This document shows positions 52,614 to 61,314 of a stretch of 64,000 bases of DNA, piece by piece. The stretch spans positions 36,105 through 100,104 of the forward strand of contig JAJEFE010000070.1 of NCBI GenBank assembly GCA_022820625.1, in the 5' to 3' direction. Source of the DNA: Gammaproteobacteria bacterium. GTDB taxonomy: Bacteria; Pseudomonadota; Gammaproteobacteria; Steroidobacterales; Rariloculaceae. Both the position numbers and the translations under genes were made by a program. Positions within the stretch are counted from its first letter, which is position 1; every line of letters begins with the position of its first letter. The notes beneath the pieces were generated by a model. The model did not search any database. It was not told the DNA's origin and saw only the letters and a list, made by a program, of their open reading frames with translations.

Positions 52614-53552
52614 TCAGCTCCTCCCCGCCGCATCCTCCACAGTCTTCTTGAAGACGGTGGTGGCCGCGCCGATCATGGACGAAACGTCGCTGAGGTTTGC
52701 CGGCACGATGAGCGTGTTGCCCTCGCGGGCAAGGTTGCCGAATCGCTCCAGGTAGTCCTCGGCGACCCGTAACTGCATGGCCTTGTCGCCGCCCTCGGAG
52801 TTCAACGCCGCGGCGACTTTCTTCAACCCTTCCGCCGTCGCCTCTGCCACGGCCAGAATGGCAGCCGCCTCACCCTCGGCTTCATTGATCTGCTGCTGCT
52901 TGGCTGCCTCTGACTCCTTGATCACCCGCTGCTTCTCACCCTCGGCCTCGTTGATCTTGGCGTCCCGTTCGCCCTCGGATTGCAGCACCGTGGCGCGTTT
53001 CTCCCGCTCGGCGCGCATCTGCTTTTCCATCGCGGTCAACACGTCCCTGGGCGGGTTGATGTTCTTGATCTCGTAGCGGAGCACCTTGACGCCCCAGGGG
53101 GTGGACGCCTGGTCCAGTTCCTCCACGACCCTCACGTTGATGTGGCTTCGCTCCTCGAACGTCTTGTCCAGTTCGATCTTGCCGATCTCGCTGCGCAGCG
53201 TCGTCTGGGCAAGCTGGGCAATGGCGAACAGATACTCGCCGATACCGTAGGAGGCCTTGCGGGCATCCATCACCTGCAGGTAGAGCACGCCGTCGACGCC
53301 CACCTGGACGTTGTCCGACGTGATGCAGATCTGCTCCTCCACGTCGATGGCCTGTTCCTTGAGCGTATGGCGATAGGCCACCCGCTCGAGGAATGGAACC
53401 AGGATATTGAATCCTGCCTGCAGCGTTCTCGAGTACCTGCCCAGATTCTCGACCACGTAGGCATTCTGCTGCGGCACCACTACGGCCGTCCTGATGATGA
53501 CGACGATCGCGACAACGGCCAGGACCGCGGCAACTATGAATCCAGTATCCAT
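52614..53552 (-). CDS. qmcA: SPFH/stomatin-like membrane protease-associated protein
   Basis: The 312-residue protein has an N-terminal membrane anchor, the SPFH domain (VVPQQNAYVVENLGRYSRTLQAGF, then LKEQAIDVEEQICIT and GVKVLRYEIKNI), and a coiled C-terminal region rich in EAEGEK repeats. It scaffolds membrane domains and partners with NfeD. AAGGAG is 7 bases upstream of the ATG at 53552. It follows the NfeD gene (22 bp), the usual pair. Confidence 0.92.
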   Translation of the reverse strand: MDTGFIVAAVLAVVAIVVIIRTAVVVPQQNAYVVENLGRYSRTLQAGFNILVPFLERVAYRHTLKEQAIDVEEQICITSDNVQVGVDGVLYLQVMDARKASYGIGEYLFAIAQLAQTTLRSEIGKIELDKTFEERSHINVRVVEELDQASTPWGVKVLRYEIKNINPPRDVLTAMEKQMRAEREKRATVLQSEGERDAKINEAEGEKQRVIKESEAAKQQQINEAEGEAAAILAVAEATAEGLKKVAAALNSEGGDKAMQLRVAEDYLERFGNLAREGNTLIVPANLSDVSSMIGAATTVFKKTVEDAAGRS

Positions 53553-53573
53553 GAATGACTCCTTCGTGTTCGA

Positions 53574-54029
53574 TCAGTCCGCGACCGGTTCGCGCGCCAA
53601 CCCTTCAATTCTCAATTCGACCCCGTCCGACTCCACGACGCGGGCATCGGCGCCCGCTGCAATCGGCGCCGGACCGACATTCACCGCCGTCCACCGGGAA
53701 CCGCGCAGCTTGACCCGCGTCCGCCCCCCGGGAGGGACCATTTCCTTCACCCCCACCGTTGCGCCTGCCGCCGAACCGTCAAAGCCCGCCGCCTCACCGC
53801 CCCGGATCCTGTCGTAGAGCTTCTGCCTGAACAGCACCATCGAGCCCACGGCCAGCACCGAAAACAGCACCCACTGCACCCAGATCGGCAGTGTCACCCC
53901 CACCAACCCCAGGATTCCCATGCAGATCGCCGCGGCGCCGACGAAGATGAGATAGAAGGCGGCATCCACAGCCGTCAGTTCGGCTCCCATCAACACAAAC
54001 CCGATGATCAACCAGCCCCACCAATTCAT
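53574..54029 (-). CDS. NfeD family protein
   Basis: The 151-residue NfeD-short-type protein has an N-terminal membrane segment (MNWWGWLIIGFVLMGAEL), further helices, and a C-terminal OB-fold domain with GATVGVKEMVPPGGRTRVKLRGSRW. It is the usual partner of SPFH proteins. The ATG at 54029 was chosen over a longer frame. It precedes the SPFH gene in the operon. Confidence 0.9.
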   Translation of the reverse strand: MNWWGWLIIGFVLMGAELTAVDAAFYLIFVGAAAICMGILGLVGVTLPIWVQWVLFSVLAVGSMVLFRQKLYDRIRGGEAAGFDGSAAGATVGVKEMVPPGGRTRVKLRGSRWTAVNVGPAPIAAGADARVVESDGVELRIEGLAREPVAD

Positions 54030-54157
54030 CTTGCCGCTCCCTGAACCTCCTACGGACGAGTACGACTCACCAGAGCCGGTACTGCGGGGCAAGATATACG
54101 CCGAACGGCGGATTCGCCAGCAATATTTTCACCGCGTCGGAGCCAGGAGATGTCCAT

Positions 54158-54955
54158 CTACTGCCTCCATCCACCCGGGGGCGCAACCCGCGCCAGCGCC
54201 CAGGCATGAACCTCGCTGGCGCCTGCCTCGCGCAGGGCGGCCGCCAGCGCATTGACCGTCGCGCCGGTGGTGATGACGTCGTCGACGATGACGACCGTCA
54301 TTCCCTTCAGGTTTCCGCGAATGCGGAACGCACTGCGCAGGTTCCCGGACCTCTCGTGCGCGGCCAGCAGGGATTGCGGCTGGGTGTTGACCTGCCGGTG
54401 AATCCCGCGCACGAGGAGCGGCTTCCCGGTCGCCGCCGCCAGCGGCCGAGCTATCTCGAAGGCCTGGTTGAAGCCGCGCTCGATCAACCGCCTGCGGTGC
54501 AGCGGCACGGGCACCAGAGCGTGCACGTCCTCCTCCGGTTCGCCGCGTTGAAGCGCCTCCGCCAGCAACAGCCCCAACGCCCGCCCCATGGCCCTGGAGG
54601 GCCGGAACTTCATCGCTTGTATGTGCGCGTCCAGCGGCGATTCGTAGACAAACGGCGCCGTCACCTTCCCGATGCACCAGCCCCTGTCGGGACGGGGGCA
54701 GCGGCTCACCGGCTGTGCCAGGCCGCAACCTGCACAGGCGTCGCCGACGCTCCGCACCAGCGCGCGGCACGGCGCGCAAAAACCCGCGTCGGCCGGTCCG
54801 CCGCAACTCTGGCAGCGCTCCGGGAGGAGCCCCGCCAGTGCGCGATGAAAGATTTTTCCGCCGATTTTCAGTTGACAGACCCCTGCTTCGGTTCCAATAC
54901 TCCCGTCTGACTTTCGCAGCCATCCCTGCAGGGGACCAGCCCCAAATGTACGCAA
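54158..54955 (-). CDS. comF: ComF family protein (phosphoribosyltransferase-like)
   Basis: Double zinc ribbon plus PRTase domain. Cysteine motifs are [16 protein letters not shown] and [13 protein letters not shown], and the PRTase core is [26 protein letters not shown]. ComF-type proteins are linked to DNA uptake; in this genome that fits the pilMNOPQ operon, though the link is inference. The 5' end is uncertain: a TTG at 54955 overlaps the bioB start by 10 bp, and a CTG at 54871 with AGGGG upstream is an alternative. It is divergent from bioB. Confidence 0.82.
   Translation of the reverse strand: MRTFGAGPLQGWLRKSDGSIGTEAGVCQLKIGGKIFHRALAGLLPERCQSCGGPADAGFCAPCRALVRSVGDACAGCGLAQPVSRCPRPDRGWCIGKVTAPFVYESPLDAHIQAMKFRPSRAMGRALGLLLAEALQRGEPEEDVHALVPVPLHRRRLIERGFNQAFEIARPLAAATGKPLLVRGIHRQVNTQPQSLLAAHERSGNLRSAFRIRGNLKGMTVVIVDDVITTGATVNALAAALREAGASEVHAWALARVAPPGGWRQ
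54872..54901 (+). promoter_or_regulatory. Candidate bioB promoter
   Basis: TTGACA at 54872-54877 followed after 18 bases by AATACT at 54896-54901, 45 bases before the bioB ATG. The first hexamer is consensus, the second matches four of six. It lies within the 5' region of comF on the other strand. No clear BirA operator was seen. Confidence 0.4.
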
Positions 54956-55926
54956 AATCAGCAGAAATGGAGCCCAGGACCGACTGGAGCCCGGACGAGG
55001 TCACGGCGCTGTACGAAATGCCGTTCAACGACCTGATCTACGAAGCCCAGCGGGTCCACAGGCGACACTTCGATCCCAACGCCGTGCAAGTCTCCACGCT
55101 GCTGTCCATCAAGACCGGCGCCTGTCCGGAAGACTTCGCCTACTGTCCGCAGAGCTTTCGCTACCACACCGGCGTCCCGACCGAGGACCTGATGAGCGTG
55201 GAGGAAGTGACCCGGGCGGCCGCGCGGGCCAAGGCGGCCGGCGCGACCCGATTCTGCATGGGCGCCGCGTACAGGGGCCCGAAAGATGCCCAGGTCGAGC
55301 AGATCTCCGCCATGATCAGGGCCGTGGGGGATATGGGCATGGAGACATGCGCGACGCTGGGGTTGCTGACCGAGCCCCAGGCGCAGACGCTGGCCGAAGC
55401 CGGGCTCGACTACTACAACCACAACCTGGACACATCCGAGGCGTTCTACGGCAACATCATCACCACGCGGACCTTTGCCGACCGGTTGCGTACACTGGAA
55501 CATGTCCGGACTGCGGGCATGAGGGTCTGCTGCGGCGGCATTCTGGGCATGGGAGAGGCGCGGGAGGACCGCATCGCCCTGCTCCACAGCCTCGCCACGC
55601 TCGATCCGCAGCCCGAAAGCGTGCCCATCAACCAACTGGTTCGTGTTCCGGGAACGCCGCTGGCCGACGCCGACGACCTGGACGGGCTGGAGTTCGTGCG
55701 CACCGTGGCAGCGGCGCGCATCCTCATGCCGCGTGCGCACGTGCGGCTTTCCGCCGGCCGTACCGGGTTCAGCGACGAACTGCAGGCGCTGTGCTTCGCC
55801 GCCGGCGCCAACTCGATCTTCTACGGCGACACCCTGCTGACCACGGAGAACCCGGAAGAGGCAGCCGACCGGGCGTTATTCCGGAAGCTCGGATTGAAGC
55901 CCGAACAACCGACGCGGCCAAACTGA
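54946..55926 (+). CDS. bioB: Biotin synthase with an altered radical-SAM cysteine
   Basis: Inserts sulfur into dethiobiotin. The 326-residue protein matches BioB throughout: [59 protein letters not shown] and VRLSAGR. The radical-SAM triad should read CxxxCxxC (CPEDCAYC); here it is Cys60, Phe64, Cys67, because codon 55135-55137 is TTC. All other conserved residues are present. This may be a true loss, a sequencing error or a variant cluster. The ATG at 54946 has AGGGG upstream. Confidence 0.88.
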   Translation: MYAKSAEMEPRTDWSPDEVTALYEMPFNDLIYEAQRVHRRHFDPNAVQVSTLLSIKTGACPEDFAYCPQSFRYHTGVPTEDLMSVEEVTRAAARAKAAGATRFCMGAAYRGPKDAQVEQISAMIRAVGDMGMETCATLGLLTEPQAQTLAEAGLDYYNHNLDTSEAFYGNIITTRTFADRLRTLEHVRTAGMRVCCGGILGMGEAREDRIALLHSLATLDPQPESVPINQLVRVPGTPLADADDLDGLEFVRTVAAARILMPRAHVRLSAGRTGFSDELQALCFAAGANSIFYGDTLLTTENPEEAADRALFRKLGLKPEQPTRPN

Positions 55927-55948
55927 TCGCAGAACGGTTTGCCCGAAC

Positions 55949-56857
55949 ATGCAAACCGCGTACGGACTGCCCGACCGCCGCGCCGCGCTGATACGGCTGC
56001 GGCGGGCCAGTGCCACGTTCGACGATGCCGACGCCGTTCACTCCGAGGCTCGAACGCGCCTCCTTTCGCGGCTGCCCCTGTTCAGGCTGAATCCGGTTCA
56101 AATCGTCGACCTGGGCACCGCGACGGGCAAGGCATGCCCGGAACTGGCGGCGCTGTATCCCGACGCGTGGATTCTCGCCGTGGATCTCTGCCGGCAGATG
56201 ACCGCCCGCACAAAGGCACGTTGCCGGCCCCTGGACCGTGTTGCACCCATCACGGCGGATGCCGGGCGAATGCCCTTTCGCAGCAGCAGCCTCGACCTGG
56301 TCTTCGCCAACCTGCTTTTGCCGTGGTGCGATCCCGGCGAGGTATTCCGGGAAGCTGCCCGGGTGCTGCGGGACGGTGGGCTGCTGCTGTTTACCACAGT
56401 GGGACCCGACACCCTGATGGAGGTTCGCGAAGCCTGGTCCGAAGTGGACGACGGGCTGCATGTCCACGGCTTCGCGGACATGCACGATCTCGGCGACCTG
56501 GCGAGCCGGTCCGGTCTGGCGGAACCGGTGCTGGACATCGACCGGTTGACGGTGACGTACCCGGATGTGGCCGGGCTCGTATCGGACCTGCGCGCCTGCG
56601 GCGCCACCAACGTGGCCCACGGCCGCCGTTCGCAAATGACCGGCCGATCGCGCTGGCGCGCGTTCCGCGAACGGCTTGAGTCGCAGCGAACCGCAGCGGG
56701 GCTCTCGATCAGCGTCGAATTGATATTCGGCCAGGCCTGGGGCGCCGGCAGGCCCGCAGCAAGGGGCGGCGGCGACCGGGTAGGCATTCCGGTCGATGAA
56801 ATAACGCGCCGGCACCGAAACCGCGGCTCCACGGGCGACGAAAATCCAGCCGCCTGA
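55949..56857 (+). CDS. bioC: Malonyl-ACP O-methyltransferase BioC
   Basis: SAM-dependent methyltransferase that starts biotin's pimelate arm. The 302-residue protein has ASATFDDADAVHSEARTRLL, motif I VDLGTATGKACPEL, LDLVFANLLLPWCD and LLLFTTVGPDTLMEVREAW, all in BioC order. It follows bioB by 22 bp. No bioA, bioD, bioF or bioH is visible in the window. The C-terminal tail after residue 265 is not conserved. Confidence 0.88.
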   Translation: MQTAYGLPDRRAALIRLRRASATFDDADAVHSEARTRLLSRLPLFRLNPVQIVDLGTATGKACPELAALYPDAWILAVDLCRQMTARTKARCRPLDRVAPITADAGRMPFRSSSLDLVFANLLLPWCDPGEVFREAARVLRDGGLLLFTTVGPDTLMEVREAWSEVDDGLHVHGFADMHDLGDLASRSGLAEPVLDIDRLTVTYPDVAGLVSDLRACGATNVAHGRRSQMTGRSRWRAFRERLESQRTAAGLSISVELIFGQAWGAGRPAARGGGDRVGIPVDEITRRHRNRGSTGDENPAA

Positions 56858-56858
56858 C

Positions 56859-56867
56859 TGCTATAAT
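56859..56867 (+). promoter_or_regulatory. Candidate extended -10 promoter of ctaA
   Basis: TGCTATAAT (TG-N-TATAAT) lies just after the bioC stop, about 110 bases before the ctaA start. No -35 is obvious. It would let ctaA-ctaB be transcribed independently of bioBC. Confidence 0.45.
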
Positions 56868-56979
56868 TTCCCGCCCTTTTTCGTGGCGCGTCCCGGACGC
56901 CCCGCACCCCGGAGCGCCGGCTCCGGCCAATCCGTGATCTGGCCCGTAGCCGGTACTGCAAGCAGCCTGGAAAATTGAC

Positions 56980-58080
56980 TTGAAGACGAATTTCGTGCGC
57001 CTGGCCCGCACCGGCACGGTGCTGGCCCTGCTGGTCGTGGTCATCGGCGCCTGGGTGCGCCTGACCGACGCCGGGCTGGGCTGCCCCGACTGGCCGGGCT
57101 GCTACGGGCAACTCGTCGTTACGGAGAGCACACGGGAGGCCGCCGAGGCATTTCCGGAGCGGCCGCTGGACGTGGGCAAGGCGTGGCGGGAAATGATCCA
57201 CCGCTACCTGGCCACGGGACTGGGTCTGCTCTGCCTGATCCTGTCCGGCCTGGCCTGGTTCAACCGGCGGGACCCGGATCAACCCACCCGCCTTCCCCAC
57301 GTCCTGCTCGCGGTCGTGATCTTCCAGGGGCTGCTGGGCATGTGGACGGTCACGCTGCTGCTTCAGCCGGTCATCGTGTTGGCGCACCTGCTGGGCGGCC
57401 TGACAACGCTGGCGCTCCTGTTCTGGCTGGGAGAATGGCGGCCCGTGCTGGCGCGGATTGCAGGACCGGCAGGCCGGGCGATGGCCGGGACAGCCGCCCG
57501 CGCGGCGGAGGAGGCACGGCAGCCGCTGTCAGGCCGGGGGGAGCGGAGCGCCGGCGCGGCGCACCGGCCGGGACACGCGCAACCCACCGCATCATCGTGG
57601 CTGGCTCGTACGGGCATCGCTGCATTGGCGATCCTGGCCGTGCAGATCGCCCTAGGCGGCTGGACAAGCGCCAACTACGCGGCGCTGGCCTGCCCGGATT
57701 TCCCGACCTGCCAGACTCGCTGGTGGCCGCCGGTGACCGACTTCCGCGAGGGCTTCGTGCTGTGGCGGGAACTGGGCGTGGACTACGAGGGCGGAGTGTT
57801 GGACAATCCCGCCCGGGTGGCGATCCACTTCAGTCACCGGCTCGGCTCCATCGCGGCGACCCTGGTGCTGGGGGTGCTGGGATGGATGCTGGTCCGGCGG
57901 CCCCGGCTGAGGCCGGACGGCATCGCGGTCCTGGCCGCGCTCGGGGTACAGTTGATTCTCGGCGCGAGTATCATCGTCTACGGTGTTCCCCTGGCCGTCG
58001 CCGTTGCGCATAACGGAGTGGCGGCACTGTTGCTTTTGGCGGTTCTGAATGCAAACCAGAGAATTGGACATTACCGGTGA
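56980..58080 (+). CDS. ctaA: Heme A synthase (COX15/CtaA)
   Basis: Converts heme O to heme A for cytochrome oxidase. The 366-residue protein has multiple transmembrane helices and the conserved patterns VVVIGAWVRLTDAGLGCPDWPGC, MIHRYLATGLG, IVLAHLLGG, FSHRLGSIAATL and AVAHNG. A long Ala/Arg-rich cytoplasmic loop (about residues 165-205) is an unusual, poorly conserved insert. The start is TTG with GGAAAA 6-10 bases upstream. It overlaps ctaB by 32 bp. Confidence 0.92.
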   Translation: MKTNFVRLARTGTVLALLVVVIGAWVRLTDAGLGCPDWPGCYGQLVVTESTREAAEAFPERPLDVGKAWREMIHRYLATGLGLLCLILSGLAWFNRRDPDQPTRLPHVLLAVVIFQGLLGMWTVTLLLQPVIVLAHLLGGLTTLALLFWLGEWRPVLARIAGPAGRAMAGTAARAAEEARQPLSGRGERSAGAAHRPGHAQPTASSWLARTGIAALAILAVQIALGGWTSANYAALACPDFPTCQTRWWPPVTDFREGFVLWRELGVDYEGGVLDNPARVAIHFSHRLGSIAATLVLGVLGWMLVRRPRLRPDGIAVLAALGVQLILGASIIVYGVPLAVAVAHNGVAALLLLAVLNANQRIGHYR

Positions 58081-58963
58081 GCGCCTGCCCGCCCGGTGGC
58101 GGGACTACTATGCGCTGACCAAGCCGGGCGTCGTCAGGCTGCTGGTGTTCACGGCCATCGTGGGCATGTTCCTGGCGCAACCCGGCATGGTGCCGTGGCA
58201 GATCCTTGTATTCGCAAGCCTGGGTATCGGTCTGGCCTCGGCCTGCGGCGCCACCCTGAATCACGTGCTCGACCAGCGCCTGGACGCGAAGATGGCCCGA
58301 ACCCGCCACCGCCCCCTGCCCACGGGGCGAATCGAGGAGCGCGATGCCATCGCCTTTGCCATGGTGCTGGGCCTCTCGGGCATCTGCATTCTGGTCCTGC
58401 TGGTGAATCCGCTGACCGCGGCGCTGACCTTCCTTTCCATGGTGGGGTATGCCGTGGTGTACACGGTGTATCTGAAGCGGGCGACGCCCCAGAACATCGT
58501 CATCGGCGGGGCGGCCGGCGCGGCACCGCCGTTGCTGGGCTGGACGGCCGTGACCAACGACATCAGCGGCCACGCCCTGCTGCTGTTCCTGATCGTCTTC
58601 ACCTGGACACCGCCGCACTTCTGGGCGCTTGCGGTGGCCCGCAAGGAAGACTACGTCCGTGCCGGCGTACCGATGCTGCCGGTCACCCACGGTCCCGAGT
58701 TCACCAAGTCGTTCGTGCTGTACTACACCTGCCTGCTGGTCCTGGTCACCCTGCTCCCCTACCTGACGGGCATGAGCGGGATCCTGTACCTGTTTGCGGC
58801 GCTGCTGCTGGGGGGCGGATTTCTCTATCACGGCATCCGTCTGAAGTACGGCAGCGACGCCAGCATGGCCATGAGGACGTTCAACTATTCCATCACGTAC
58901 CTGGCGGCACTTTTCGGGTTTCTGCTGATCGATCACTACATCCCCGTGTTCTGGCCCCAATAG
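58049..58963 (+). CDS. ctaB: Protoheme IX farnesyltransferase (CtaB/COX10)
   Basis: Makes heme O from protoheme. The 304-residue protein has several transmembrane helices, the first Asp motif NHVLDQRLDAKMARTRHRPL and FTWTPPHFWALAVARKEDY, the family marks. It overlaps ctaA by 32 bp, so the pair is co-transcribed. Confidence 0.94.
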   Translation: MQTRELDITGERLPARWRDYYALTKPGVVRLLVFTAIVGMFLAQPGMVPWQILVFASLGIGLASACGATLNHVLDQRLDAKMARTRHRPLPTGRIEERDAIAFAMVLGLSGICILVLLVNPLTAALTFLSMVGYAVVYTVYLKRATPQNIVIGGAAGAAPPLLGWTAVTNDISGHALLLFLIVFTWTPPHFWALAVARKEDYVRAGVPMLPVTHGPEFTKSFVLYYTCLLVLVTLLPYLTGMSGILYLFAALLLGGGFLYHGIRLKYGSDASMAMRTFNYSITYLAALFGFLLIDHYIPVFWPQ

Positions 58964-59000
58964 CCGCCCGGCCTAACGAGTCCGTACCCCGGGATTCGAC

Positions 59001-61250
59001 GTGGACGTCACCGCAATTCTCGATCCGCTGAACGACGCGCAGCGCGAGGCGGTGACCACGCCGCCCGGAAAACCCGTCCTGGTGCTCGCCGGGGCCGGAA
59101 GCGGCAAGACGCGTGTGCTCGTGCACCGCATCGCCTGGCTGATCCTGGCCGAGGACGTCATGCCCCAGCACCTGTTCGCGGTCACCTTCACCAACAAGGC
59201 CGCGTGGGAGATGCGCCATCGCATCGAAGACCTGCTGGGCTTCCCGACGCGCCACTTCTGGATCGGCACCTTTCACGGCCTTGCGCACCGCTTGCTGCGG
59301 ATTCACTGGGCCGATGCCGGGCTGGCGGAGGGCTTTCAGATCATCGACTCCCAGGACCAGTTGCGGCTGATCACCCGCCTGTTGAAGAACCTGGGCCCGG
59401 GAGGGGGTGAATTCGATCCGAAGGAAGTTCAGTGGTTCATCAACCGTCAGAAGGACGAAGGGCTGCGCCCCGACAGCGTCGACGACGAAGGGCGAACCCA
59501 ATGGAAGCGGCTCATCGACCTCTACTCGCGGTACGAGAAGGTGTGCGCTGCCGCCTCGGTGGTGGACTTCGGGGAGTTGCTGCTGCGTGCATTCGAATTG
59601 CTGGAGCAGCGGGCGGAGCTGAAGGAGCAGTACCAGCGGCGGTTTCAGCACGTCCTGGTGGACGAATTCCAGGACACCAACTCGATCCAGTACCGGTGGA
59701 TGAGACTCCTGGCCGGGTCGGAAGGCGCACCGTTCGTGGTGGGCGACGACGATCAGTCCATCTTCCGCTGGCGCGGGGCGCGGATGGAGCATCTGCAGGG
59801 ATTCCAGGGCCACTTTGCCGGCACCCGCGTGGTGCGCCTGGAGCAGAACTACCGTTCGACGGGCAACATCCTGAACGCCGCCAATGCCGTCATCGCGCAC
59901 AACGCGATGCGCATGGGGAAGAACCTGTGGACCGCGGGCAAGGCCGGCGACCCCATCACGCTCTATGCCGCCCTCGACGAACACGACGAAGCCGACTTCG
60001 TCATCGACCGCATCGGCGACTACCTGGCCGGGGGACACCGGCGCGACGAAGCCGCCGTCCTGTACCGCTCCAACGCACAGTCCCGGGTGTTCGAGGAGGC
60101 GCTGCTGGCCGCCGGCATTCCCTACCGCGTGTACGGGGGGCTGAGGTTCTTCGAGCGTGCGGAGGTCAAGGATGCGCTGGCCTATCTGCGGCTGATCGCC
60201 AACCGGCACGACGACGCGTCCTTCGACCGGGTGGTCAACCGGCCGCCCAGGGGCGTGGGCGTGAAGACCATGGAGGTGGTGCGCGCCCGGGCAGTGGACG
60301 CGGGATCGAGTCTCTGGTCCGCCGCCACGGAATGCCTGCAGGACGGCCGCCTGGCAAGCCGTGCCAGCCGGGCAGTCGGAGGCTTCCTGCAATTGGTGGA
60401 CAGCCTGGAGGCCGACACACGGGACCTGGTTCTCCACGAGCAGGTGAGCCGGGTCAACAAGGCGAGCGGCCTGCTCTCCCATCACGGACGCGCCGGTGAC
60501 GAAACAGCCGAAGCGCGTGTGGAAAACCTCGAGGAACTGGTCAACTCCGCCCGCGGCCTGATACGCGACGAGGATTCGGAACTGTCGCCGCTGGACGAAT
60601 TCCTGTCCTACGCGGTTCTCGAGTCGGGTGAAGCCCAGGCCGGCGCAGACGAGGAAGCGGTCCAGCTCATGACAATGCACTCGGCCAAGGGCCTGGAGTT
60701 CCCGCTGGTCTTCGTGTGCGGGCTCGAAGAGGGCCTGTTCCCCCATCAGCGCTCCATCGAGGATATCGGCGGGCTGGAAGAGGAGCGGCGGCTTTGCTAT
60801 GTCGGCTTGACCCGGGCACAACGCAAGCTGTACCTGACCCACGCCGAACAGCGCCGGCTGCATGGCAGTTACCGGTACACGACACCATCCCGGTTCATCC
60901 GCGAAATTCCCGGCAACCTGCTGGAGGAGCTCGGGCAGCGGATGTCGGTATCCCGGCCCGTGTACCGCGGCGGACGGTCCGGCGGGCGGTCCGGCGGGCG
61001 CTACGGAGAGCCGTCCGGCGGGCGCACCGGCAGACGCTCCGGCGCACGTTACCGCGCCATGTCCGGCGCGCAGATCGGCGGCGATAACCCGCCCATGAAA
61101 CTGGGCCAGCGCGTCCGCCACGGCAAGTTCGGCGAGGGTATCGTGCTCGACTGGGAGGGCAGCGGCTCGCACGCCCGGGTACAGGTGAATTTCGAGATGG
61201 CCGGAACCAAGTGGCTGGTCCTCGCCTACGCCAACCTGGAGCTGATGTAA
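59001..61250 (+). CDS. uvrD: DNA helicase II (UvrD)
   Basis: 3'-5' SF1 helicase for mismatch and nucleotide excision repair. The 749-residue protein has Walker A VLAGAGSGKTRVLVHR, FTNKAAWEMRHR, VDEFQDTNSIQY, GDDDQSIFRWRGA, EQNYRST, MHSAKGLEF and GLTRAQRKLYL. Before the C-terminal domain lies a low-complexity linker rich in SGGR repeats (about residues 655-690), encoded by 60966-61074. The C-terminal segment LGQRVRHGKFGEGIVLDWEG is a family tail that binds partners. Start is GTG. Confidence 0.94.
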   Translation: MDVTAILDPLNDAQREAVTTPPGKPVLVLAGAGSGKTRVLVHRIAWLILAEDVMPQHLFAVTFTNKAAWEMRHRIEDLLGFPTRHFWIGTFHGLAHRLLRIHWADAGLAEGFQIIDSQDQLRLITRLLKNLGPGGGEFDPKEVQWFINRQKDEGLRPDSVDDEGRTQWKRLIDLYSRYEKVCAAASVVDFGELLLRAFELLEQRAELKEQYQRRFQHVLVDEFQDTNSIQYRWMRLLAGSEGAPFVVGDDDQSIFRWRGARMEHLQGFQGHFAGTRVVRLEQNYRSTGNILNAANAVIAHNAMRMGKNLWTAGKAGDPITLYAALDEHDEADFVIDRIGDYLAGGHRRDEAAVLYRSNAQSRVFEEALLAAGIPYRVYGGLRFFERAEVKDALAYLRLIANRHDDASFDRVVNRPPRGVGVKTMEVVRARAVDAGSSLWSAATECLQDGRLASRASRAVGGFLQLVDSLEADTRDLVLHEQVSRVNKASGLLSHHGRAGDETAEARVENLEELVNSARGLIRDEDSELSPLDEFLSYAVLESGEAQAGADEEAVQLMTMHSAKGLEFPLVFVCGLEEGLFPHQRSIEDIGGLEEERRLCYVGLTRAQRKLYLTHAEQRRLHGSYRYTTPSRFIREIPGNLLEELGQRMSVSRPVYRGGRSGGRSGGRYGEPSGGRTGRRSGARYRAMSGAQIGGDNPPMKLGQRVRHGKFGEGIVLDWEGSGSHARVQVNFEMAGTKWLVLAYANLELM
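60966..61074 (+). repeat. Low-complexity repeat inside uvrD
   Basis: Degenerate repeats of a GGTCCGGCGGGCG-type unit encode an Arg/Gly/Ser linker (GGRSGGR-like). It is in frame and looks coding; it could vary in copy number between strains. Confidence 0.7.
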
Positions 61251-61314
61251 ACTAGGGTCCGGTTCCGCGATCCGAGAACGCAGGCCCCAACGCCGATTCA
61301 CGCGTCATCCCACT

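Noticed and set aside
58893..61301. An 802-codon minus-strand frame opposite uvrD
   Set aside because: UvrD has all helicase motifs in the plus frame; the opposite frame is a by-product of GC content.
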